Below, piece by piece: positions 1 through 8,213 of a DNA stretch of 46,902 nucleotides. Origin of the DNA: Bacillus sp. FJAT-22090 (lineage in GTDB: Bacteria > Bacillota > Bacilli > Bacillales_A > Planococcaceae); contig NZ_VEBK01000022.1 in the NCBI RefSeq assembly GCF_007676755.1, forward strand, positions 1 to 46,902, in the 5' to 3' direction. Every line of letters begins with the position of its first letter. Positions within the stretch are counted from its first letter, which is position 1. Position numbers and translations under genes: made by a program. The notes below the pieces were generated by a model, which was given only the letters and a program-made list of their open reading frames with translations, was not told where the DNA came from and did no database searches.

Positions 1-18
1 TTTATTTTAAAACAAAAA

Positions 19-60
19 AGACTGTAGGCAAACTCGAAATTTCGAGTTTGTCTACAGTCT
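19..60. terminator. Near-perfect 42-bp palindrome, likely hairpin terminator
   Basis: Two 21-base arms (19-39 and 40-60) match with a single G/T mismatch and no loop, centred on CGAAATTTCG. As RNA this folds into a long stem on either strand. It probably ends the gene to the left of the window, although no long T tract follows on the plus strand; an A-rich run (12-19) would give a U tract for minus-strand transcription. Confidence 0.6.
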
Positions 61-62
61 GA

Positions 63-88
63 AGCGAGTAAGTTGTCACTTACTCGCT
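63..88. repeat. Inverted repeat, 10-bp arms
   Basis: AGCGAGTAAG (63-72) and CTTACTCGCT (79-88) flank the 6-base loop TTGTCA. It lies immediately after the longer palindrome and may be part of the same terminator region. The remainder up to 215 shows nothing I can name. Confidence 0.5.
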
Positions 89-229
89 ATATATCATTTG
101 GAGGAGTTTTTCATTGCACTAACTAATAGAACGACCTTCTTTTCTAACTAGAAAGTTTAAAGTTTGCGTGATATTGAAAAATATTAAAATATCTTCGGTA
201 TTCGAGAAAGAAATCAAAGGAGGCATAGT

Positions 230-727
230 ATGAAACTTCTATATATAAAGCAAAAAGTGTTTAGTTTAAGTGGCAAATTTACGGTAAAGGATCAGCAGGA
301 AAAGGATGTATATTACGTGGAAGGCAGTTTTATGAAAATTCCAAAGACATTCTCCATTATGAATGAAACAAGAGATGAAGTTGCTCTTATTACGAAAAAG
401 GTATTCAGCTTTTTACCGAAGTTTTTTGTGGAGGTAAATGGGCGGGAAGTGTTAACGATTAAGAAGGAGTTCTCTTTGTTTAAAGCACGCTATACGATCG
501 ATGCAGCAGACATTAAAGTAAATGGTAACTGGTGGGATATGAATTTTCAAGTTTTACAGCATGGTGTAGTCATCGGTAAAGTGACGAAGGAGTGGTTCAC
601 TTGGGGTGATAGTTATAAGGTACAAATAGAGAATGAGGAAATGGAGGCTATTATTATTGCGTTTGTTGTTGCCATTGATTGTGTTAAGGCAGACCAAGCA
701 GCTGCCTCCTCGGCAGGGACGATTTAA
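230..727 (+). CDS. yxjI: YxjI/LURP-one-related (tubby C-terminal-like) protein
   Basis: This 165-residue protein has the make-up of the LOR/YxjI family: alternating basic beta strands (KQKVFSLSGKFTVKD, then KKVFSFLPKFFVEV, then KKEFSLFKARYTI) that form a twelve-strand tubby-like barrel, and a hydrophobic last helix (EAIIIAFVVAIDCV, about 140-153). It has no signal peptide, so it is probably cytoplasmic or peripheral to the membrane. An AAAGGAGG site at 216-223 supports the ATG start. It stands alone. The biochemical role of YxjI proteins is unknown; assignment rests on fold-like sequence pattern. Confidence 0.75.
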   Translation: MKLLYIKQKVFSLSGKFTVKDQQEKDVYYVEGSFMKIPKTFSIMNETRDEVALITKKVFSFLPKFFVEVNGREVLTIKKEFSLFKARYTIDAADIKVNGNWWDMNFQVLQHGVVIGKVTKEWFTWGDSYKVQIENEEMEAIIIAFVVAIDCVKADQAAASSAGTI

Positions 728-809
728 TGTGAGCAAATAAAATCCCCATTTATTTTTTTATATATGCTACATTAATAGAAAAAATGTTATCTAAAAGAGG
801 GTATCAACC

Positions 810-2384
810 GTGGAATCGCAATTGACAGCATATATTACGCTTGTTTGTACATCGGGAGTACTTAATTTGTACTTATGCATATATGTGTTTATGAAGCGTC
901 ATAATTATACGAGTATTGCTAACTACTTTATTCTTTATACGGGAGCTATTAGCATTTATTGTTTTGCTTCTGCTATGGGCTTAGTATCAACGACAATTGA
1001 ACAAATACAATTTTGGACAATCATTCAGTATGTCGGTATGCCATTTTCCCCACCCTTAGGATTATTGTTTACTATGCATTATTTGGGTATTAAAGTTACG
1101 AAAAAAAGATGTCTTGCCCTTCTTGTTCTTCCCTTTGTTACTTTGATCATGGTAGCAACGAATAATTGGCATCATCTTCATTATAGAGTAATTCAAATTG
1201 ATCCAACTTTGGGGGCTCCATACGTTTATCAGGAAATAGGAATTTGGTATATGATTCATGGTGTTTTCATATTTTCCTGCATGTTTGTAGCTTTTTTATT
1301 ATTGATCTCTCGCTGGAAAGAAACGGCCAAGCCTTATCGTCCACAGCTAATCGCGTTAATATGTGGTCAACTTGTTCCGATGCTTACGGCTTTTCTATAT
1401 TTAATTGGGGCCACTCCTCCAGGCGTTGACCCTGTACCGATAATCTTATGGCTTTCTTCTTTATTATATTTATGGTCTATTAGCTCTTCGCGTTTGTTTG
1501 CAATTATGCCAATTGCTAAAGATACTATTTTCAATAGTATAAATGATGGTGCTATTGTATTAGATGAATCTTATCGGCTAATTGAGTTTAATCAATCCTG
1601 CAAGCGTATGTTTCCTCGACTGGATAAATCAATGCTAGGTCAGCATTTTGATAAAGTGTGGTTTGAACTATCAGGAGATCTATTTCCTTTTAAATTAGAA
1701 AATGTTGATGAACATAGTCAGGAATTACAACTAGCCACTAATCATGCGGATTGTACTTATCAAATTCGAAGTACTCCGTTGGAACATGCGAAGAATAGAA
1801 AAGGGCAGTTATTAATTTTTACGGATATTACGGAGATAAAAAGACTCCAAGTAAAATTAGAGCATCAAGCTTATTATGATGAGCTTACCCAAATCTACAA
1901 CCGACGAGCTTTTTTGCACCAATGTGAGCAAGACTTTAATGCATCAAAAAAGTTTTCCTCTCCATTTACAATAGTATTGATGGATATTGATTATTTTAAA
2001 AAGGTAAATGATACGTATGGACATCATGTTGGGGATCAATTGCTCGTACATGTTGTAAAAGTTTGCCAATCCCAACTGGAGGAGGGACAATTCTTTGCTC
2101 GATATGGTGGGGAGGAGTTCGTTCTTGCACTGAAAGGGTCTACAGCATCAGAAGGAGAAGTATTAGGCAATTTACTGCGGAAAAGTCTAGAGATTCACCC
2201 CCTCATTAATACTGAAGGGATTATCTCTGTTACGTTAAGCTTTGGGGTGGCTGAAGCAATGGAAGAGTTAGAGGAGACACTATCTCAGCTTTTGAATAAA
2301 GCGGATAAAGCCTTATATTCAGCTAAGGAAGAGGGGCGCAATCGAGTACATGTCTATTCAGCTAGTCTGGAAATGGTTAATTGA
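810..2384 (+). CDS. Membrane 7TM-PAS-GGDEF diguanylate cyclase
   Basis: Predicted to make cyclic di-GMP from GTP at the membrane. Residues ~1-215 hold seven hydrophobic segments like the 7TM sensor region of some histidine kinases, ~225-340 resemble a PAS domain, and ~350-515 are a GGDEF domain. The metal/GTP segment MDIDYFKKVNDTYGHHVGD and an intact GGEEF (433-437) suggest an active enzyme. The position of the inhibitory RxxD site reads EEGQ, so product inhibition through the I-site is unlikely. The start is GTG at 810, preceded by AAGAGGG. It appears monocistronic. The ligand of the 7TM/PAS part cannot be read from sequence. Confidence 0.88.
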   Translation: MESQLTAYITLVCTSGVLNLYLCIYVFMKRHNYTSIANYFILYTGAISIYCFASAMGLVSTTIEQIQFWTIIQYVGMPFSPPLGLLFTMHYLGIKVTKKRCLALLVLPFVTLIMVATNNWHHLHYRVIQIDPTLGAPYVYQEIGIWYMIHGVFIFSCMFVAFLLLISRWKETAKPYRPQLIALICGQLVPMLTAFLYLIGATPPGVDPVPIILWLSSLLYLWSISSSRLFAIMPIAKDTIFNSINDGAIVLDESYRLIEFNQSCKRMFPRLDKSMLGQHFDKVWFELSGDLFPFKLENVDEHSQELQLATNHADCTYQIRSTPLEHAKNRKGQLLIFTDITEIKRLQVKLEHQAYYDELTQIYNRRAFLHQCEQDFNASKKFSSPFTIVLMDIDYFKKVNDTYGHHVGDQLLVHVVKVCQSQLEEGQFFARYGGEEFVLALKGSTASEGEVLGNLLRKSLEIHPLINTEGIISVTLSFGVAEAMEELEETLSQLLNKADKALYSAKEEGRNRVHVYSASLEMVN

Positions 2385-2400
2385 AAATGTGAATGCTACT

Positions 2401-2440
2401 AATGACCAGGTCCTCCTAGTATATTGGAGGCCTGGTCATT
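2401..2440 (+). terminator. Hairpin after the GGDEF gene
   Basis: AATGACCAGG and CCTGGTCATT close a stem extended by TCCTCC/GGAGG around a short AT loop. It is followed by ATTTTACATTT, a modest T tract. Confidence 0.7.
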
Positions 2441-2481
2441 ATTTTACATTTGTATCACTATTCACGAAATTTTCCGCCAAA

Positions 2482-2510
2482 ATGACAGTGCTAGCATAAT
2501 AGTCTATAAT
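2482..2510 (+). promoter_or_regulatory. Sigma-A promoter of the metN operon
   Basis: ATGACA (2482-2487) and TATAAT (2505-2510) are 17 bases apart. Transcription would begin about 2517, leaving only ~40 bases of leader. That is too short for a SAM (S-box) riboswitch or a T-box. Confidence 0.65.
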
Positions 2511-2557
2511 AAAAACCATTGTAATCACCCTTCAACTAGTCAGAAAGGGGTTTTTTT

Positions 2558-3307
2558 ATGATTGAATTACATAATGTCAGTAAACGTTTTTCGAAATTTC
2601 TAGCCATTAATTCGGTATCCTTAACTTTAAATATAGGAGAGATTCACGGCATAATCGGTGCTAGTGGAGCGGGTAAATCCACCCTGCTTCGGCTGATGAA
2701 TTTGTTGGAAATCCCCAATGAAGGCGAAGTGATAGTGGATGGCCAAACACTAACGAAGCTGAACAGAAAAGAACTTCGACAGGCTCGGAAATCTATAGGG
2801 ATGATTTTTCAACATTTTAATCTAGTGGCCAATAAAACAGTATACGAAAATGTAGTTGTATCATTAGAACTCGCAAGATTTCCGAAAAAAGAACGCAAAA
2901 GCCGTGTACTGGAGTGCCTTCAGTTTGTTGGGCTGGAAAGTTTGTTGGATAAATATCCTGCACAATTAAGCGGAGGACAAAAACAGCGTGTTGCAATCGC
3001 TAGGGCATTGGCGAATAATCCGCAAGTTTTGTTATGTGATGAACCCACTTCTTCTCTAGATCCCAATACAACCGCTGAAATATTAGCAGTATTAGAAAAT
3101 ATAAATAAAAGCTTAGGTGTTACAATTGTCATTGTCAGTCATGAGATGGATGTGATTAAAAGTATATGTAACCGTGTAACTGTAATGTCAGACGGTGAAG
3201 TATATGACACGGTATCAATAGAAACGAACAGAGTTCTACAATCACATAATAGTCCAGAATACTTTATCGAACAATTAACAAAGGAGGGTGTGACCCACCA
3301 TGCCTGA
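2558..3307 (+). CDS. metN: Methionine-type ABC importer ATPase, short form
   Basis: ATP-hydrolysing subunit of a MetNIQ-type importer. Walker [10 protein letters not shown] (34-42), an LSGGQKQR signature, Walker [13 protein letters not shown] and the switch histidine in SHEMD are all present. At 249 residues it ends shortly after the ATPase core, whereas typical MetN is about 340 residues with a C-terminal NIL (ACT-like) methionine sensor. Allosteric shut-off by internal methionine is therefore not expected. It overlaps metI by 8 bases and is preceded by AGAAAGGGG. The substrate is assigned by family; a related amino acid cannot be excluded. Confidence 0.85.
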   Translation: MIELHNVSKRFSKFLAINSVSLTLNIGEIHGIIGASGAGKSTLLRLMNLLEIPNEGEVIVDGQTLTKLNRKELRQARKSIGMIFQHFNLVANKTVYENVVVSLELARFPKKERKSRVLECLQFVGLESLLDKYPAQLSGGQKQRVAIARALANNPQVLLCDEPTSSLDPNTTAEILAVLENINKSLGVTIVIVSHEMDVIKSICNRVTVMSDGEVYDTVSIETNRVLQSHNSPEYFIEQLTKEGVTHHA

Positions 3308-3962
3308 GATATTAGTTCAATATGAGGCTGAAATTTGGACATCTATTGGAGAAACCTTTGTAATGGTTGGGGTGTCTATTTTAGCGGCAATTTTAATAGG
3401 GCTACCAGTTGGTACGTATCTTTACCTTTCTAGGAAGGGTCAAATGCTGGAGAATCGGATTGTTTTTTCGACTTTAAACTTATTGGTCAATATAATACGT
3501 TCTTTTCCGTTTTTATTGCTAGTAGTTTTTTTAATCCCATTTACAAGATTAATTATGGGAACGGCAATTGGTACAGCAGCTGCAACTGTTCCATTATCTA
3601 TAATTGCTATAGCTCACTATTCACGATTAGTCGAGCAATCTTTATTGGAAGTACCAAAAGGTGTTATAGAAGCGGCTGTTTCTATGGGGGCTTCTGTTAA
3701 GGAAGTGGTTTTTAAATTTATTTACGTAGAGGCCCGTTCAGGGCTTGTACTTGGGTTAACAACATCGATTATTAGTTTTATATCGTATTCGACGATTATG
3801 GGAGTTGTCGGAGGCGGTGGTATAGGAGACTTTGCCATTCGTTATGGATATCAACAATTTAAAACGGACTTAATGATTTATGTGATTATTATTATGGTCA
3901 TATTGGTACAGCTCTTACAATTTATTGGAACAACTGTATCCAGAGGGATTGATAAAAGATAA
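3300..3962 (+). CDS. metI: Methionine-type ABC importer permease
   Basis: A 220-residue membrane protein with about five hydrophobic helices. It carries the BPD permease coupling segment around [19 protein letters not shown] (EAA loop, ~115-135), as in MetI. The ATG lies inside the end of metN, with AAGGAGGG just upstream, implying coupled translation. The lipoprotein gene follows 18 bases later, giving the normal N-I-Q order. Confidence 0.88.
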   Translation: MPEILVQYEAEIWTSIGETFVMVGVSILAAILIGLPVGTYLYLSRKGQMLENRIVFSTLNLLVNIIRSFPFLLLVVFLIPFTRLIMGTAIGTAAATVPLSIIAIAHYSRLVEQSLLEVPKGVIEAAVSMGASVKEVVFKFIYVEARSGLVLGLTTSIISFISYSTIMGVVGGGGIGDFAIRYGYQQFKTDLMIYVIIIMVILVQLLQFIGTTVSRGIDKR

Positions 3963-3980
3963 GTAATAGGAGGAAAGAAA

Positions 3981-4808
3981 ATGAAGAAAATACTTGTTCT
4001 ACTTACAATGATAACTTTAATATTAGCAGGTTGTAGTCAGAAGAATGAAGTGAAGGATAAGGAAAAAGTGCAAGAGAAAGAACAAGAAGAAGTAACATTG
4101 AAGGTTGCTTCACTAATCCCCCCAATGACGGAAATTTTGGATCTTGTTAAACCTAAGCTAGCAGAGGAAGGAATTAAACTTGAAATGGTTGTATTGAGTG
4201 ACAATGTACAACCTAACAGTGCTCTTGCAGCGGGCGAGGTAGATGCGAACTTCTTCCAACATGTTCCGTATATGGAGCAATTCAATAGAAACAATGATAC
4301 AGAGCTAGTCCCAGTTGTCCCTATTTATTTTGCGAATTATGGCGTTTATTCTAAAAAATATAACTCGATGGACGAATTACCAGAGGGTGCGGTAATTGCC
4401 ATTGCAAATGATGTTTCTAATATAGACCGTTCTTTGGCATTGCTAGCACAACATGATGCTATTACTTTACAAGAAAAAACAGGTCCTTATTATACGAAGA
4501 CAGATGTAGTGGAAAATCCAAAAAACTTTAAGTTTGAAGAAGTAGATTTGTTAATGTTAGCGAGAATGTATGATGATGCCGATGCAGTAATTATGACCCC
4601 TGCCTACGCAGCACCACTTGGTCTGACACCAAAAAGCGATGCGCTTTTAACTGAAGGAGCAGAAAACGACTTTGCTATTACGCTAGTAGCACGCAAAGAT
4701 AATGCAGAATCAGAGGCCATTCAAAAGCTAGCTGAAGCAATGACAAGTCCAGAAGTTCGAGAGTTTTTAGAAAAAAATTATGATGAAACTGCAATTCCAG
4801 CATTCTAA
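3981..4808 (+). CDS. metQ: MetQ/NlpA-family substrate-binding lipoprotein
   Basis: A 275-residue lipoprotein. A signal peptide ends in the lipobox LAGC (Cys17), then a Lys/Glu-rich linker leads into an NlpA/MetQ binding domain. The stretch DANFFQHVPYMEQF and the late ANDVSNIDRSLALL segment are typical of MetQ. It captures the substrate at the outer face of the membrane for MetN/MetI. RBS AGGAGG precedes the ATG. It closes the operon, followed by a strong terminator. D/L-methionine is the likely ligand by family. Confidence 0.88.
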   Translation: MKKILVLLTMITLILAGCSQKNEVKDKEKVQEKEQEEVTLKVASLIPPMTEILDLVKPKLAEEGIKLEMVVLSDNVQPNSALAAGEVDANFFQHVPYMEQFNRNNDTELVPVVPIYFANYGVYSKKYNSMDELPEGAVIAIANDVSNIDRSLALLAQHDAITLQEKTGPYYTKTDVVENPKNFKFEEVDLLMLARMYDDADAVIMTPAYAAPLGLTPKSDALLTEGAENDFAITLVARKDNAESEAIQKLAEAMTSPEVREFLEKNYDETAIPAF

Positions 4809-4814
4809 TAGAGA

Positions 4815-4857
4815 AGAGCTATTCATGTTGTTTTACAACGTGAATAGCTCTTTTTTT
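4815..4857 (+). terminator. Terminator of the metNIQ operon
   Basis: A 17-bp stem (4815-4831 with 4835-4851) with one G-T pair and a 3-base loop, followed by a run of T. Confidence 0.9.
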
Positions 4858-4975
4858 ATAGAAAAGGCATTAAGTTCGGAGATACAGCTTGTTGGTTGTA
4901 AAATGATATCATTTTAATATTTTGGAGGATTAGAATACCCAAAAGAACAAGAATATCTTATGGAAATCGTACTCA

Positions 4976-5004
4976 TTGCCGTAGTAAAATATTTCTGTTA
5001 TTAT
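4976..5004 (+). promoter_or_regulatory. Promoter of SDR gene 1
   Basis: TTGCCG (4976-4981) and TATTAT (4999-5004) are 17 bases apart. The putative operator begins inside the -10 box, so a bound repressor would block RNA polymerase. Confidence 0.5.
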
Positions 5005-5042
5005 TTAGATGTCAAATATTTAGATATCTAAATATCTAAATA
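5002..5042. promoter_or_regulatory. Palindromic operator upstream of SDR gene 1
   Basis: A perfect 20-bp palindrome ATATTTAGATATCTAAATAT (5016-5035) is flanked by another TATTTAGAT half-site at 5002-5010 and another ATCTAAATA at 5034-5042. The same palindrome and the same left half-site occur before SDR gene 2. Size, symmetry and the marR gene nearby suggest a MarR-family operator. This is an inference. Confidence 0.65.
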
Positions 5043-5103
5043 TATAAAACGAGATTACATGAATAGCTAATGGTGTCTCTTATAAGGAAGGGGTTATTAA
5101 AAG

Positions 5104-5910
5104 ATGGGAAGAGTTGAAAATAAAGTTGCATTAGTAACCGGCGGCGCTTCAGGTATAGGATTATCGGCAGCAACGCTTTTGGCAAAAGAAGGGGCAAAAG
5201 TAGTTATTGCTGATTTCAATGTGGAAGGTGCAAAGGAAGCGGCAGAAAATATAAAAGCTGAAGGCGGAGAAGCTTTCGGTTTATTCCTTGATGCTGGAGA
5301 TGAAAGTTCTATTAAGGAAGCTATTGAGTTTACCGTTAAGCATTTTGGAAAGATTTCGGTTCTATTTAATAATGTAGGTTTAACAAATCTGAAAAAGGAT
5401 TTAGACGTCGTTAATATGGATCTAGATGAGTGGGATCGCCTTATGAATGTAAATCTAAAGAGTGTTCTAGTAGGGAGTAAATTTGCTATACCACATATGA
5501 TCGAAGCTGGAGGTGGTTCGATTATTAACACAGCCTCTATGGCTGGATTTACTGGTGATTCTATTCGTGCTGCTTACGGAGCATCAAAAGCCGCAGTCGT
5601 AAATCTTACGAAATATATTGCTACCCAATATGGGAAGGATCAGATTCGTTGTAATGCAGTGGCACCTGGATTAATCTTAACCCCTGCAGCGGAGAAGAAT
5701 ATGGTACCGGAAGTACTGGATATATTTGCTAAGTATAATGTGCTACCATATCATGGAGAACCAGATGATATTGGATATACAGTGCTATTTTTAGCATCAG
5801 ATGAATCGAAATTTATAACTGGACAGACAATCCAAGTAGAAGGCGGTCATTATATCGCCAACCCAAGTATTGCGGACTTCACTGAATTTATGAAAAAAGC
5901 ACAAAGCTAA
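5104..5910 (+). CDS. Short-chain dehydrogenase/reductase 1
   Basis: A classical SDR oxidoreductase of 268 residues that should interconvert an alcohol and a ketone with NAD(H). It has the cofactor motif TGGASGIG (12-19), an Asp ending strand beta-2 (VVIADF) favouring NAD over NADP, NNVG, and the catalytic set Asn (MNVNL), Ser145, Tyr158 and Lys162 (YGASK). The C-terminus ITGQTIQVEGGHY is usual; a ~20-residue tail follows. It appears monocistronic, with a terminator at 6068. The RBS is AAGGAAGGGG. The substrate is unknown. The shared operator links it to the two SDRs downstream. Confidence 0.88.
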   Translation: MGRVENKVALVTGGASGIGLSAATLLAKEGAKVVIADFNVEGAKEAAENIKAEGGEAFGLFLDAGDESSIKEAIEFTVKHFGKISVLFNNVGLTNLKKDLDVVNMDLDEWDRLMNVNLKSVLVGSKFAIPHMIEAGGGSIINTASMAGFTGDSIRAAYGASKAAVVNLTKYIATQYGKDQIRCNAVAPGLILTPAAEKNMVPEVLDIFAKYNVLPYHGEPDDIGYTVLFLASDESKFITGQTIQVEGGHYIANPSIADFTEFMKKAQS

Positions 5911-6067
5911 TAGTACCGTTAATGTAATCGTTTATTATTAATTTATTGGCATTACACGGGAAGTTTCATTTCTGTTTTTTATACAATTGATACATGCTAT
6001 AAATCGTTGCTTCAATAAGAAAAAGAAATTAATAACAGCAAGATTTTGGTATTAAATAAAGAAATAC

Positions 6068-6106
6068 AAAAATGTACAAGGCAATCCGATTGTCTGTGCA
6101 TTTTTT
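6068..6106 (+). terminator. Terminator after SDR gene 1
   Basis: An imperfect long hairpin (AAAATG...GCATTTT outside, GGCAAT/ATTGTC inside) is followed by TTTTTT. The rest of the 316-base gap between SDR genes 1 and 2 is AT-rich and holds only the promoter and operator of SDR gene 2. Confidence 0.75.
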
Positions 6107-6144
6107 CTTATAAAGAAAAAGTACCTATGACCAAACCAGATTTC

Positions 6145-6174
6145 TTGCAAAACAATTAAAAGATTTGCTACTAT
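6145..6174 (+). promoter_or_regulatory. Promoter of the SDR2-SDR3-marR unit
   Basis: TTGCAA (6145-6150) and TACTAT (6169-6174) are 18 bases apart. The first operator half-site overlaps the end of the -10 box, the same arrangement as at SDR gene 1. Confidence 0.5.
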
Positions 6175-6205
6175 TTAGATGTTAAATATTTAGATATCTA
6201 AATAT
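6172..6205. promoter_or_regulatory. Palindromic operator upstream of SDR gene 2
   Basis: The 20-bp palindrome at 6186-6205 is identical to that at 5016-5035. A TATTTAGAT half-site at 6172-6180 is offset by 15 bases, exactly as upstream of SDR gene 1. The palindrome ends just before the ribosome site of SDR gene 2. Confidence 0.65.
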
Positions 6206-6226
6206 ATGTGGAAAGAGGTTATTCTA

Positions 6227-6976
6227 ATGAAGTTACAAGGTAAAGTTGCAATTGTAACGGGTAGTGCTTCCGGAATTGGAAAAGGAATTGCACTGGCAAT
6301 GGCAAAAGAAGGTGCACATATTGCAATTGTTGATGTCAATGAAGAAAAAGGAAAAGAAACTCTTACTGAGGTCAATCAATATACAGAAGGAACACTTTTT
6401 ATTAAAGATATCTCGATTAAAGAGAACGTTTACGAAATCGTTGCGGATGTTATAAAGAAATTTGGTAAGTTGGATATTATGGTAAATAATGCACATGTCT
6501 CTAGGCAAGCATCCTTTATTGAAACAACACAAGATCAACTTGATCTATCTTTTGGTACAGGTTTCTATCCTACCTTTCACTTTATGCAGGCAGCCTATCC
6601 TGAACTAAAAAAATCTCGAGGAAAGGTCATCAACTTTGCTTCAGGAGCCGGAATCGATGGACAAGTCACTCAAACTTCTTATGCTGCTGCAAAAGAAGCG
6701 ATTCGTGCAATCTCCCGTGTCGCAGCCAATGAATGGGGTCCTGAAGGTATTAATGTTAACTTAATCTCCCCAATTGCATTGACACTGGGAGTTGAGCAAT
6801 GGAGTGAAAGTGCTCCACAACTATACGATGCGATGATTAATAAGATTCCGCTACGCCGACTTGGTGATCCAGAGCAGGATATCGGACAAGTAGCTGTATT
6901 CTTGGCAAGCGATGATTCAAATTATATTACGGGTCAAACTATCATGGTTGACGGTGGGGCTATAAAATTACGTTAA
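6227..6976 (+). CDS. Short-chain dehydrogenase/reductase 2, atypical active site
   Basis: A 249-residue SDR with TGSASGIG at the N-terminus, an Asp after beta-2 (IAIVDV, so NAD-type), and Tyr152/Lys156 (YAAAK). Two departures are visible: the usual NNAG reads NNAH, and the helix-4 segment where the catalytic Asn normally sits reads LDLSFGTGFYPTF with no Asn. It may use a modified proton relay or have a narrow substrate. I chose ATG 6227 over an in-frame ATG at 6206, because the upstream ATG overlaps the operator and GGAAAGAGG is correctly spaced only for 6227. SDR gene 3 follows after 12 bases. Confidence 0.85.
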   Translation: MKLQGKVAIVTGSASGIGKGIALAMAKEGAHIAIVDVNEEKGKETLTEVNQYTEGTLFIKDISIKENVYEIVADVIKKFGKLDIMVNNAHVSRQASFIETTQDQLDLSFGTGFYPTFHFMQAAYPELKKSRGKVINFASGAGIDGQVTQTSYAAAKEAIRAISRVAANEWGPEGINVNLISPIALTLGVEQWSESAPQLYDAMINKIPLRRLGDPEQDIGQVAVFLASDDSNYITGQTIMVDGGAIKLR

Positions 6977-6988
6977 GGAGAGATTATC

Positions 6989-7723
6989 ATGGGAAAATTA
7001 GAAAATAAAGTAGCAATAATTACAGGGGGCGCTTCAGGAATTGGTGAAAGCATGGTTGATTTGTTTAGCCAAGAAGGTGCAATTGTCATTGCTGCTGATA
7101 TTAATGAAGCGGCACTTGAAAGAGCAAGTCAAAAAGAAAATGTCTATGGGATGAAACTAAACGTTGCATCGGACGAGGATTGGAAAGCATTAGCCAAAGA
7201 AGTGAATGATCGTTTCGGTAAAATTGATATTCTTGTAAATAATGCGGGGATATCATCAGAAAAACCATTTCAAGAAATTGATTTAGATGATTGGCAAAAA
7301 ATGCTTTCGATTAATGGTTTCGGTCCATTTGCCGGTATGAAGCATGTTGCTCCATATATGGCAGCTCAAAAGAATGGTTCTATCATCAATATTTCTTCCT
7401 ATACAGCCCAAATTGGTCAAGGCTTCAATCATTATTCTGCTTCCAAGGGTGCAGTGCGTGCAATCTCAAAAGCAGCTGCAACAACATTTGGAAATCAAGG
7501 TGTACGTGTAAATACACTTTTCCCTGGAATTATTGAAACACCAATGACCCAAACTTTAAGTACATCTAAGGAACTTCTTGGTCGCTTAATTCAAGCAACA
7601 CCTTTGCAACGACTAGGAAAACCTATGGATATAGCAAACGCTGCATTGTTCTTAGCATCGGATGATTCCTCATACATCACAGGTGCAGAACTAGTTATAG
7701 ACGGTGGATTCTCAGCTCAATAA
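6989..7723 (+). CDS. Short-chain dehydrogenase/reductase 3
   Basis: A 244-residue classical SDR with TGGASGIG, Asp after beta-2 (IVIAADI, NAD-type), NNAG, helix-4 Asn (LSINGF), Tyr149 and Lys153 (YSASK), and the usual ITGAELVIDGG end. It is co-transcribed with SDR gene 2 (12-base gap, AAGGAGAG site). A reductase/dehydrogenase of the FabG-like group, but with no fatty-acid gene nearby. Together the three SDRs look like successive or alternative steps on one inducible substrate, which cannot be named from the sequence. Confidence 0.88.
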   Translation: MGKLENKVAIITGGASGIGESMVDLFSQEGAIVIAADINEAALERASQKENVYGMKLNVASDEDWKALAKEVNDRFGKIDILVNNAGISSEKPFQEIDLDDWQKMLSINGFGPFAGMKHVAPYMAAQKNGSIINISSYTAQIGQGFNHYSASKGAVRAISKAAATTFGNQGVRVNTLFPGIIETPMTQTLSTSKELLGRLIQATPLQRLGKPMDIANAALFLASDDSSYITGAELVIDGGFSAQ

Positions 7724-7736
7724 TGTGTATGCTAAA

Positions 7737-7766
7737 GAAAGCCCCTAATTTTGATTAGGGGCTTTC
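7737..7766 (+). terminator. Hairpin between SDR gene 3 and marR
   Basis: A 13-bp perfect stem (7737-7749 with 7754-7766) with a 4-base loop. The following tract CCTTATGG is poor in T, so this may be a leaky terminator that lets some transcripts run on into marR 28 bases away. Confidence 0.65.
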
Positions 7767-7793
7767 CCTTATGGAAAGCGAGGATTTATTCTT

Positions 7794-8213
7794 ATGAAAG
7801 AACAGACAATTTTTGAACTAATTCATAATATGGATAAATTTACAAATAATTTAATCGTTCAGTGGAATAAGACATTCAATGAAGAGCTTGGTATATCTCA
7901 TGTACTTGTACTTGCACATTTGAAAGAGTATGGTAAAAGTCGTCCATCTGATCTTGCAAAAACACTTGGATTAACCCCCGCAACCCTCACTCATTTATCG
8001 GAAAAACTTGTTCTAAAAAAATTGGCCATTAGGGTAATAGATGAATCCGATCGTCGTATTATTTATTTACAAATTACCAATAAAGGTGTTGATACGGTGC
8101 ATAGGGCAAACCAAGAAGGGCATGCATTACGCCGTACTCTATTTGAAAAGTTAACAGATGATGAAAAGCAACAACTAGCGGAAATTTATGAAAAGCTTAA
8201 TGGTCTTCAGTGA
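7794..8213 (+). CDS. MarR-family transcriptional regulator
   Basis: A 139-residue winged-helix protein of normal MarR length. The recognition region RPSDLAKTLGLTPATLTHLSEKLVLKKLAIRVIDESDRR (~50-95) includes the DxRR wing (ESDRR). It would bind a palindrome as a dimer and release it on binding a small, often aromatic, ligand. No copy of the SDR palindrome lies directly upstream, so it is probably expressed by read-through from the SDR2-SDR3 promoter and autoregulated there. RBS GCGAGG. The role as regulator of the SDR genes is inferred from position and operator type. Confidence 0.85.
   Translation: MKEQTIFELIHNMDKFTNNLIVQWNKTFNEELGISHVLVLAHLKEYGKSRPSDLAKTLGLTPATLTHLSEKLVLKKLAIRVIDESDRRIIYLQITNKGVDTVHRANQEGHALRRTLFEKLTDDEKQQLAEIYEKLNGLQ

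Noticed and set aside
2441-2557. Possible SAM (S-box) riboswitch before metN
   Set aside because: The predicted transcript start leaves about 40 bases of leader, and no S-box consensus blocks or terminator/antiterminator pair are present.
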